Assembly: GCA_947579665.1 (NCBI GenBank)
Contig: OX388348.1
Span: forward strand, 6,510,001-6,574,000
DNA from: Sympetrum striolatum
Taxonomy: Eukaryota; Arthropoda; Insecta; Odonata; Libellulidae
DNA: 64,000 bases
Direction: 5' to 3'
In this document: one piece after another, positions 1-9,700 of the stretch
Position numbering within the stretch: position 1 is the stretch's first letter
Layout: each line of letters begins with the position of its first letter
The notes under the pieces: model-generated
The model's database searches: none
What the model was told of the DNA's origin: nothing
The model's input: only the letters and a program-made list of their open reading frames with translations
Program-made: the position numbers and the translations under genes

Positions 1-3000
1 ACCTTCCGCATGACGCCTCTTGATTAAGGTCCATTATGTGAGTTGTCTTCTCAGTGTATCTTCTTATCTCAACGCCCTTTGTTATTCCCTCGCCTGCCGT
101 TCCTCTCTTGTTCCACAACTTGATGTTTTCCTTCTTTAAAGAAGCGCTCTCTTTTAAATGCGATTACATTTCACTAACTTGTAAAACGTAAGTACTACTA
201 TATTTACCTCAAAATCGTTTAAACGGACTTTTTCTTAATACATGTATTAACATTGTGAATATTTTAGACTTTTTTCAAAATTTTCTGCATAGATTGGATG
301 GGATCAATAAAAAATTACCCAAAAATACATTTAAAAATAAAGTCGATAAATGTACTTAAAATCGATATTCTATGATACTCGATGATTCTAAACTACTGTA
401 ATCCTGAAGTCATTTATATTCGAGCATTATGAAACATTTATGTGATTTAATGAAGAAAAGAATTACACTATTATTTTGAAATGAAAAATGAAACTAAACA
501 TTGATTGCAATTTGCTATGTCCATTACAAAAGAAAATTTATGCCAATGAATTTTAATATAATTACATTTCTATTTAAAGTATCACACTACTGAATTTTTA
601 AATTTTATTCATTTGAAAGTCACCTAATATATTTTTTAATTTTCAATGGTAAAATTTAGCGAACATGCTAGCCATGGTTTTTATGAAATAGACTTTTTCC
701 CCTCAGTTAAAAAGTAAAATATTTATCTGATATAAAATCATAGTGCCTTTTTTTGGCACGAAGATTTTAACTATTACCTACAATTACTATTATGGCGGCT
801 ATTGCTCTTAATTTTAGTTTGTTTGGCATTATGAAAAATGATCTAACTTAAGTATAGAAATAAAAATTATCCGAATTCCCTTAATATTTTGTTTAGTTGT
901 TCTAAGATATTCGTGACCTGCCAAAAATATCTGCCTCCAAATCACAATATAATTTTTCAAATAACGCGCAGCGAAATCTCCAACTAAAGAAAGAGAGGCA
1001 GAATGGTTTCAGAGACGTACCAAATTGAATTTCCTTGCAGCTTCTCTCCTATTTTTAAGCGAATCTCCTTGAAGATTTCAATCTTACTCAATTTTACAAC
1101 GGAATGCAATTTTATCGGACAGAGTTTCATCAGGATTTTCTAGAAATTCTGGCGGGAGCTTAGGAAGGTTATTCATGACAGGAAGGTGAACAGACAGGTA
1201 CTAGATGAAAAATAGTTCAAGTAATATCTGGACTTTGGATAGGGTTCTACAAAAGCAAATTCAGTTCGGTAGAAAAGCAATAAAAATGATATCCTCGCTC
1301 CAGAAACGGGCATTTCCTTATGTTGTATGTGATCATGATTCCTATCTATTGCTCGAATAAAAGCATATACATAAATGATTGGGACAGCGAACCTTGAAAA
1401 ATATCTGTGGCATTTTCAGTTGCATTTGAATGTTGAAATTTTATGAATGTGAATGTCCAAGAATATTTTAGCGAAGTATTATTTCACACAAATGGAATAC
1501 ATAATTATTGATTAAATAAAGTAACGCATAACTAGGTTGTGAATCCTCGAACGACAAATGTATAAATCTCTCAACCGATTACTCCAGTGTTATCCTGACA
1601 TGCTTCCTTCCTTACTTACCTCTTGTTCTTCCACCTTACTCCTCTTCTTTATCCACCCCCTTCTTTTCCTTTATCCCACAACTTCCGCGTTGTTTGCTTT
1701 GTCCCCGCACTTAGCTTCCTCTCTATGCAGCCCCTCTATACATATATATATGTATTCTTCACTTCTCTTACACAAACTTCGCTGCGGACCTTTCCTTCCA
1801 TCCCTTTCTATATGTATTTCCCCCTTCAGTTGGCAAGGGGTGGGCCGAGCGGATGTTATTTTGATGTTCTGCTCCGCCAGAAACTCAAAGATTGGATTTC
1901 CTTCCACAAACACGGTTACTTCACTCACCTACTGCTCTTCCGAGCGAGTCGTTCGGAGGATGGAAAAGGGCTTTCCGAAGGTGCGATTCCGATCCTTGAC
2001 GTTTTCCCGGGGCAACAATCCGTGTGATCAGCAATTAAATAATTTAGAGAGCGGCAGATGTAATCTTTTAAAAATTGCGGTCTTTTTCTTCCGATGGATG
2101 CTACGCGTTTTAGCAAGATTGAAGTGTCGCTGGAAAAAAGTGATTCGACATTTCATCTCTTAAGACTAAAAAATTCAATTTTATTTCTAGGAAAAGGATT
2201 CATTCGTAAAAAGATACATATTTAATGAGGAATGTTACATTCTTTTTTCGTATAATATTTAGTATGAAATAAAATATTTTGGTAAATACCATATTTTTAT
2301 TGTTTTCTTGGTAACTGTTTTCTTTAAATAAATTGCTGGTTACTGTTATTTTAGGTTTTTTCAGTATTTATCGCATACATTGGTGATTATCATGGATTTC
2401 CTTGCGGTAAAGCCCTCGACAATTGTATCTATTTCCTTTGAAATGGTTGAATTGAAATTACAGAAACATTTACTGTATTTATTGATTGTGGAATTAAGTT
2501 ATCACTTATTCTTACCAACTCATTCCCAAAATGGTGTGATTTTCGTAAGAGGCGGTTCTATATTACTCAAAATCAATTACAAGTTTAACGCTTGCAAAAT
2601 TATTTCTTTTTAGTCGGGAAATGCTACAATCAGATAATTGTTCAAATTAATCCAAGGTACAACTAAAAATAACATTATTATTTAAACTCCTGGAAAGTAA
2701 ATGATCTTATTATTGATTAATAATCCTTAGCATGTTCCCGTCTCTCTCTTCATTATTAAAATCTATTTTAGGAAACACAAGTATTTCAATTTTTCTATGG
2801 TTTATATAATTCAATAATGACCATTTGCGCTATTGCAGTCCTTCTGTAGCTAAGAAATTCTTTTCCTCTCTTTCTTTATGATGGTAGTCATTCAACGTTC
2901 TACTGAACGTTGTTTCCGGTGAGAATCAGTGGCTCTCTTATTTAATTTCACGCTATAATAACGATTTGGTGATTGTTTTACTTGTTTTAGGTTTAATTTT

Positions 3001-3811
3001 GGCTGGGAATCACCCACATCTATATAATTGTAATGGGGTCCCAGTTTTTTCAAGCCCTCAAAAATAGTCCATTAATTTCTAATGAATCGTGAATGAAGTA
3101 TCCAATTTCCTCACAGTTTGTTTTCGCCGAACGCTTAATTTAGATGTTTCCGCAGATGGGCCTTTGGAATGCATTCGGACTATTTCAGAACACACGAATT
3201 ACATATTTAATATTTCTCTTCGCTCCATCCTCATCCGAGATTCCTCCGGTCCATACACCCACGTCTCCTCTGATCAGCGTCACATTCGCAGCGGAGGAAA
3301 GAAATTCCAAATACAATATTTCTTCGGAAGAAAATGTTGTTGGCTTATTTTTTCCTCATCCTCAACGAGATTTTCTCTCCTCTTTCTCTGGGTGAATAGG
3401 AGATGTTCAATTCAGAATCAATTACATCGCTTGGAGAGCTAAATAGGCGAAATGATTTAGAATGTTTCGCGGAATGAAAAAGTGGGACGAGTAAAGATTA
3501 AAAACTCTTTCGGGATCGCATTTTATCGCTATAATTACAAAGTGGAAATGTTCGTCCTTGAGGATTTCCGGTGGTATTCATCACAATGCTGGAGCACTCT
3601 CAATATATCATCCACTTGGACGCTTATTACATTTAAGGGCTCCGAGATTTTTGCAATTAATTCCCCAAGGTGTGATTATTTTTTGCGGAAAATTAGTCCG
3701 ATTTTGGCTCTGGAGGGGGTTTAATGTTTTTATAATTGTCAACAAATGTAATGATTCGTAATCATGGATGGTACTCCTACTAAGGGGTTGTTAAGGGGCG
3801 AGGAAACTACT
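1..3811. other. Gene-poor AT-rich stretch
   Basis: I see no supportable gene here. The longest open frame (1558-2163, +) runs through a pyrimidine-rich tract, is rich in Ser, Leu, Phe and Pro, and has overlapping open frames in other phases, so it looks compositional. Frames at 3089-3442 and 3144-3395 overlap each other and resemble no family I know. A short perfect hairpin, CAACGTTC-tact-GAACGTTG, lies near 2895-2915. The stretch is best read as intergenic or intronic DNA. Confidence 0.5.
1600..1840. repeat. Pyrimidine-rich low-complexity tract
   Basis: The + strand is strongly biased to C and T over about 240 bases, with runs such as CTTCCTTCCTTACTTACCTC and an embedded ACATATATATATGT palindrome near 1740-1753. 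The bias keeps stops rare and explains the long open frame across it. Similar strand-asymmetric tracts recur elsewhere in the window. It may be mutated simple-sequence DNA; no function is implied. Confidence 0.6.
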
Positions 3812-3849
3812 GTAACTGATAAATATGCGCGTAACTGATAAATATGCGC
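3812..3849. repeat. Perfect 19-bp tandem duplication
   Basis: GTAACTGATAAATATGCGC occurs at 3812-3830 and again, identical, at 3831-3849. It lies about 150 bp outside the left inverted repeat of the transposon that follows. A recent local duplication is the simplest explanation. Confidence 0.9.
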
Positions 3850-3998
3850 ATAATACATTCTTCTGCGAATAAAATGAAATTGGAAGTAGCTTGTACATGT
3901 AAATATTACAAGATTATAACTAAAATAATAGTTCTAAATTGGTCACTTCGTCAGACTGAATCACGAACTTAGAAAGTATAGGGCTGGAAACAGCTGAA

Positions 3999-4390
3999 AT
4001 TTTTTGGCTCCCTTAATCTCCGCAGCCGCGAGATGGCAGCACTGAAGTTCGCTCTTTGAAACCATAATCTTTTATGGAGTAAACCGTGAAAAGGCATGAT
4101 TATGATACATTTGTAATAAAGAGTAATATTTACCAAAGATGGAATTAAGAGCAATTGTTTTATCCATCAATAGGTACTTTTAAATAGAATACACAACATT
4201 TGAATAAGACGGACAAATTAGCAAATCCGAAGAATAGGTGCTTGCCTTATGTGCAAAACACAGGTAACTTGATTAGGTGTAACGGCGAAGAGGTCAAATA
4301 AACATAGTGAGTGTGATGAAAATAATGTCAGAATAGCACAGGTAACTTTGTCGCCGTAAAAACATTCTCCGTAAATCACTGAAAGGCGAC
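3999..4390 (+). repeat. Left long inverted repeat of the P-like element
   Basis: This aligns to the reverse complement of about 6440-6760. Shared blocks include the GCAGCCGCGAGATGGCAGCACTG core (4021-4043 against 6709-6731 reversed), CAAATTAG-AAATCCGAAGAATA (about 4214-4236) and GTAACTTTGTCGCCGTAAAA (about 4342-4361). The left copy carries an extra 78 bases relative to the right one: CACAGGTAACTT occurs at 4259-4270 and again at 4337-4348, and only one equivalent exists on the right. Confidence 0.8.
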
Positions 4391-4593
4391 GAACCGTACC
4401 GTAGACTTTGGCCGTTTTTTAGATAAAAAAAATATTTCTGTATTCAATTACATTCTCTATGCTCAGAAAATTAATAATTACATATATACATATTAATTAA
4501 TTACATGAAGGTAATTCTTATTCATGCAAATAGTATCTAAAACATTTTCTTAAACAACGGAATTTGTTTAAAAAATAAAGAATAGCGGCCTTA

Positions 4594-4624
4594 GGCACCC
4601 CAACCGATGGGGTGACTTCGGCCA
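4594..4624. repeat. Imperfect hairpin paired with a distant inverted copy
   Basis: An imperfect hairpin folds as CACCCC-aaccgat-GGGGTG with outer GGCC/GGCC pairing. Its right arm, GGGTGACTTCGGCCAC (about 4608-4623), recurs as the exact reverse complement GTGGCCGAAGTCACCC at about 5389-5404. It may be subterminal repeats of the P-like element, or the ends of a second, nested element about 0.8 kb long. Confidence 0.6.
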
Positions 4625-5388
4625 CTAAATATGTTTCCTAAATATCGCCTATAAAATTAACTATATGACTAATATTACGCCCATTAATATATTTTAAGAT
4701 CTTTAAATTATTATCATATTTAATCTTTGTTTAATAGGTACTGAGATAAGAAGTTATTGACTCATTATAACGTTTTTCCACTTTGTTCATAAATTTTCAA
4801 AAGAAAAATAATTTTTTTACATATTTTAATTTTTTTCCTCCAAAAACAAAAAGAATGAAAATTTATTGTAGAAAACCTCTACTCACTGTCACTCGAACCC
4901 TTTTAATCTTTTTCAGGCATTAGAGTCAGTGTTTTGTTTCTACTAATGAATCTCCGAACCCAAGCAATTTCTGGAAATTTTTTCAAAGCACTGAACATTT
5001 ACTTTTTACTGTTCAAATACGTTTGTACTAAAATTTGGATATCACGAATACTCATAATAAATTTAACAGCACTTCCACTAATTTAATCTCTTTTTCACGA
5101 AGAAGCACTGTTTGGCCTCCAATTGTCTTCAAATGTTTCCCATCTTGCTGTTACTGAGTGTTACTGAGAGAAGTTACCAGTCTGAGGTTTCGTAGACTTG
5201 TCTCGAGAATGCACGATTTTCAATTTAGTTCCCAATGACAATTGTACTGTCAATGTTGCAAGGAGCAAGACGGATTTGCTGGCGATATGTCAAGACAATA
5301 TAAATTCTAAAGGGCAGGAAAAAATAGCTACTTTGTGAAATTTTAGATATTATACTACAAATTTACAATTTGTGGAGCAGTGCACGCG

Positions 5389-5404
5389 TGGCCGAAGTCA
5401 CCCT
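5389..5404 (-). repeat. Inverted partner of the 4608-4623 repeat
   Basis: GTGGCCGAAGTCACCC is the reverse complement of the sequence at about 4608-4623. It sits 135 bases upstream of the transposase-like ATG at 5539, so it may be the 5' subterminal region of the transposon. Confidence 0.6.
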
Positions 5405-5538
5405 TTTCTACGGTAACGTTGATATAAGTTGGAAAGTGCGACCACGTTGTGTGAGTTGGAGATCTTCACTGTCGTTACTGCGCTTGAAGACTTTTTTTTA
5501 TATTTTAAGATATCCTTAAGGTATCCTTAATCTTAAAA

Positions 5539-5937
5539 ATGCCTGGTCATCGTTGTATTGCACCAGATAAAGAAACACAGCAAGTGTGCTGTTTGCCAGG
5601 CAGCATTGTTTCATCTCTTGCCATTCAGTAGTTGACAAATATGTAAAGTATGGGGGGTTTGGTTCATCCTAATGTAAACCATCGTACTTTCATCCTCAAA
5701 GAGGAGGAACAATTTGTAAAGCACTGTGAGTCAAATGATGTGCTTGAGTGCATAATTACAGAGTTACTTGAAGGTGATGAAGAGATAACTTTCCCATGCT
5801 TTGAGCACAGAAGTGAAATCATAGCATATATAATAAAATATTATATAACTATGAGGATTAGACAGCATGCAAAGTTTATAAATTTAAAGAAAGTGCATCG
5901 AAAAGGAAAACTGCGAAACTGTCTAAAACTTAATGTT
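5539..5937 (+). pseudogene. P-element/THAP9-like transposase remnant
   Basis: A frame begins MPGHRCIAPD at 5539 and is interrupted by two stops. A frame shift then leads into an open stretch (5650 on) that starts GGLVHPN and continues with acidic, Glu-rich sequence to YYITMRIRQHAKFIN near 5905. In the THAP9/P-element family the transposase C-terminus has a GGL-hP-S/N motif, then an E-x2-F helix, then an R-I/L-x-h-x-K-x-hN ending; this order matches. The Met-Pro-x3-Cys start would fit the beginning of a THAP zinc finger, but the rest of the finger and the catalytic core are absent. The element is therefore internally deleted and cannot be active. A good splice-acceptor-like TTTACATTTCAG lies near 5997-6008, so a small 3' exon is possible. 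The family call is from motif reading only. Confidence 0.55.
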
Positions 5938-6150
5938 TGGTCAATACATTTTTCATATCACTCTATCCTTTATGTTTGTATATTGTATAACCTAACTTTA
6001 CATTTCAGCCTTCCCAAGATGAAATCCAGTCCACGCCAGTCATTAAAATTTAATACTTTTGGATTTATGTATGTTTCAACAATATTTGACCGTTTACTCA
6101 TTTCCTGGAGACTATTTCTGGGAACTTCGATTTTTTTCAGGAAATGTATA

Positions 6151-6258
6151 TACGAGGGTGGTCTGAAAAGCTTCCGACCCCAGATTTTTCAGACTTATTC
6201 AGAAAATTTTCAGAAAACATGTTGAGAAATGTCGGAAACTTTTCAGACCACCCATGTA
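6151..6258. mobile_element. Mariner-type MITE, 108 bp
   Basis: The left end is TACGAGGGTGGTCTGAAAAG, followed by CTTCCGACC. The right end is its inverted, slightly diverged match: GTCGGAAAC, then TTTTCAGACCACCCATGTA. TA at both outer edges fits the TA target of Tc1/mariner elements, and ACGAGGGT..TCTGAAAAGT is a typical mariner terminal repeat. There is no coding capacity. It is nested inside the larger P-like element and directly abuts a second MITE at the shared TA near 6257. Confidence 0.85.
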
Positions 6259-6340
6259 CACTCCTGGCCAAAATTAACGCAGCATCGGCCGTAAGGATCG
6301 CTAGGGAGGTGCTGCGTTAATTTTGGCCAGGAGTGTACAT
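6254..6340. mobile_element. Tc1/mariner-like palindromic MITE
   Basis: Two perfect 30-base inverted arms lie at 6254-6283 and 6311-6340, separated by 27 bases. The outer end reads TACACTCCTGGCCAAAATTA on each side, bounded by TA. The perfect arms suggest it is younger than its host element or that the arms are kept identical by gene conversion. There is no ORF. The left TA coincides with the right TA of the adjoining mariner-type MITE. Confidence 0.85.
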
Positions 6341-6439
6341 ACATCCTGTGATTCTAGTTTTAAAAGGCCTAGTTGAAAGTAGATGTAAGCTTGGTAATTT
6401 ATTAAGGATCAATTATTTTCTGTGTATCCTAGCAGAATA

Positions 6440-6765
6440 AATTTCGCTGATCTACGAATAATGCTTTCACAGCGACGAAGTTACTTGTGGTGTGTCCTGA
6501 AGACAACCTGCACTTATTCTTCGGATTTACTAATTTGCCCATTTTATTCAATTGTTTTAAGTACTTATAAATGGATAAATCATTAACTCTGAATTCCATC
6601 TTTCGTATATACTACTCCCGCAAAGAAAAAGAGGGAAAAAGTACCATAATCGTGCTGTTTTTTCCATTTACTCCATATGAGATTATGGTTTCTAAGGGCG
6701 AGCGTCAGTGCTGCCATCTCGCGGCTGCAGACATTAAGGGCGTCAGCCGATTGTACAGTCAGCAT
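6440..6765 (-). repeat. Right long inverted repeat of the P-like element
   Basis: The reverse complement of 3999-4390 with moderate divergence and several indels. The CTGCCATCTCGCGGCTGC block at 6711-6728 marks the best-preserved part. The short open frames 6571-6795 (+) and 6583-6765 (-) lie within this repeat and are not taken as genes. Confidence 0.8.
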
Positions 6766-6769
6766 AGGG

Positions 6770-9700
6770 GAGCTTCAGGGGCGTGGACTGAATGAAATCG
6801 AATTTTTGGAATCTCGTAGTTCCGCAAGTTTCCCTGAGAGCCTCAAAATATCCCAAAATCCATTCAATGCTAAGGATGCGCCCGTTGTTAAAACGCGTAT
6901 TTCGCATGCAAGACTGTTTAACAATAACAATATTCAGGCAATACGGAAATCTTCCTAAGGTTCAAATGAGAGTGCGCGGTATCCATAGGCGTTGCCGATC
7001 CGTGGACATTCTGCATCTTATGCTATCCGCATTGCTCACGTGTATGCGGGTGCTCCATACCTCAACCCTTTGACACCGAAATTCAAAATGATTATTCTTT
7101 TTCATTGACATAACCTCTTATTGTGTTTCAAGGATATTGTGTCTTCAGCTGGCTTTATTCTTTCCTACGTAAAACAAATCCAATGCATTTTACGACTTAT
7201 CTAACAGAAACTCGGATACATCACTGTAAACACTAAATTGCTCTTTCATTATTATTCTTATCTATTATTCTTACTCTTATTGTTTCTTATTATCCGTGCT
7301 GTGTTCCACATGGACTTAAGGGTGGTGAAAACGTTACACTTAACTCAATTCTACTCACTGAAGTTTCCTTACAGTAATTCCTTTCCTTATTGATTGCTTG
7401 CTTTACGTAAATAAATTACCTGAAAGTATGTTAAGTGTTCCATCAAGTAGTTAGATAAGTAAGATATAAAACTAAATTATATATTTCCTTAAAAGAGAGA
7501 AACAACCTCAGCCGGCATAAATTATCACCTAAATGAATTAAGTGATTGTTGCAGCTACGTATAATCTCAAACACAATTTCTTCAGTACAGATAAATTAGA
7601 CATTTGATGGAAATAACTTGGACGTCCTAGCTAAAAAAAATAGACAACCTCGCTTTTACCAAAACAAAGCTTGAGAGCATTTATTTTCATCGCAATTATT
7701 GCAAGAATAAATGTTTTACCGAGATGACCTTGCCTAAGCTAGGGCGATATTATGCACTATAATTTCTTCTTCTAGTTATCGGCATTTTCGTATGTTATAA
7801 CGCACGGCCCTCAATTTAATTTACGGTCGCTGACGTCACATCTCTTAAGACAAGTTGCCAGATCTAATGTACCCTTTTTCTCGTGTGCGACAGTGTGTCC
7901 AAACTTTAGAGGGTTTTTCCCCTCCGGATATCGAATGGTCGCAGTGAGTTATGAAATCTCTTAGGGCATGGCATACGGTTAGAGAGAAATATTGCCGAGT
8001 TGAAATGGGTTAATGTGACTGCGATATCGGATATTTGAGGCGTCGCTTTGTGTGAAGGCGATACCCGATGCACCGATTCGAGAAAGTGTGGCATTTTGCA
8101 GCTGAAGGAGAAGATAAAAAGGTCGTGGAAATTACGAAAAGTGACACCACGAGACACTCATACGTCTTCTCTTCAAACGGAAATCAACTGGTTCTTCAGT
8201 TTCTTTTCTCAATATACTATTTTTTAGATGTTTGCCGTCGTTAATGATAGTATATATGTAAGTGTAGTGAGGGAGGAAAGGGAAGGTCAGCAACAGAGAG
8301 AACATCCTCGTCTATCTCTTTGATATACTTTGATGAATATCATATTACGACCGACAAATAATGCGCAAAAATACAACCTTATACCTAAAAAGTTACTTTT
8401 GGTCGTATGCAAATTTACAATAGATATTCGTAAAGGTACTCCAACATGTGGACAAGTTAGAAAAGCACAACCGATTTAAATAAATATTTTCAAAAATCTT
8501 TATGATCAATCGATACTAAAAAAAATTATCATTGAACATTCCTTTTCGCTATTATCATTTACAGTAACGACAATTCGTAAAATGTGGCTAAGGGTGAAAT
8601 AAGATATTGTGAGGAAATTATTTAAAACCTCCCATTACAATAGTGGCCATCATACTGATTTATTAAACGCTAATAATCACGATGAATGAAGTCGAAGTTA
8701 TGCATTCCATTTTAAAATCCTCTTTCTCTGAGACACAGTTTTTTAGAAATCATGAACATATTCTATCCCAACTGTTATGTTATTTGTTAATGCTTTACTT
8801 GTAATAAAATTGTTGAAGCTAACACATATTTCTCTTTTTTTCAGGTAAGCACTTTAAACTGTTTGAGGACCGAATGCAATCTCTCCATCCCAAGATAAGT
8901 ACGTATTTGGATATTAACCGTATTTTTCTATTCAAATAAAAGTAATGCATTTATAATAATTTGAGAATATTAGTGCAAAGAACCCCCGTTAGTGCTGATA
9001 CATAATTCAGTGAAAATTGTACTTTTGTATTCCGTTTGCTTTACGTTTTTACGCATTTGAACATCTCTCAGAAGTATTATTAATAATGTATAAAGGCCTA
9101 CGACCTAACTGAATTTTTTAGAAAATTATTCTTGGAGAATTAATTATATATCTTTTGGCAACGATCTTGTACCTCCACAGTCTTCTAAGCTTTTTTCCAT
9201 ATTCAGGTCTCCCCTTTGTACATTAGCATTGTACTTTAAATGTGACACGCATTTGCATCACTCAGCGTATTTAGTAAAGCGTATTCTTGTTGCTATCGAT
9301 GGCACTACTTAATGAATGCACACTAATTTCCGTGTTATTTTAAGTCAGTCGGTCTTGAAAGTACACAAATCCTGTAAATCATGAAGCATGTGCATCTTGG
9401 TTCAGTCTCTTAGAACATCCAACAAAAAGACTTTATGTACGAGTTAGAATTTTTATTGCTATCTTAAAGTGAGAAATTACGCGTTTTCTCCCGCAAATAA
9501 ATTTCGCCTTTAATATTTCGTGACAAAATGATGTTCAACGGCTTTGGTTCTCCAAATTTTGCTGTTTTAGGAATAAAAATCCGTTTGAACTGCCTCGCAT
9601 AAAACAAAATGGCGATCAACCAATTCTTGGTCGACAGAACCAGCGTTATACCCTCCGAGGAAGGCGTTGTAAACATCGCAGCCGAAGAATGGATTATTTT

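Larger units (their letters stand above)
3990..6765 (+). mobile_element. Degraded P-element/THAP9-like transposon with long inverted repeats
   Basis: Two diverged copies of a roughly 300-400 bp sequence face each other at about 3999-4390 and 6440-6760. Between them, on the + strand, lies a broken reading frame resembling the C-terminal part of P-element/THAP9-type transposases. Both copies carry the block GCAGCCGCGAGATGGCAGCACTG, then GAAACCATAATCT, ATGGAGTAAA, AAATCCGAAGAATA and a CGTCGC/TGTCGCC block in the same order, in opposite orientation. The arrangement is that of one ~2.8 kb element with long inverted repeats. I could not fix the exact termini or a target-site duplication, so the outer limits are approximate. 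Canonical P elements have short (about 31 bp) terminal repeats, so this would be a variant family or a foldback-like derivative. Two MITEs are nested at 6151-6340. Confidence 0.7.

Noticed and set aside
1558..2163. 201-codon open frame on the + strand
   Set aside because: It runs through a pyrimidine-rich tract, overlaps other open frames on both strands, and shows no domain. The composition explains its length.
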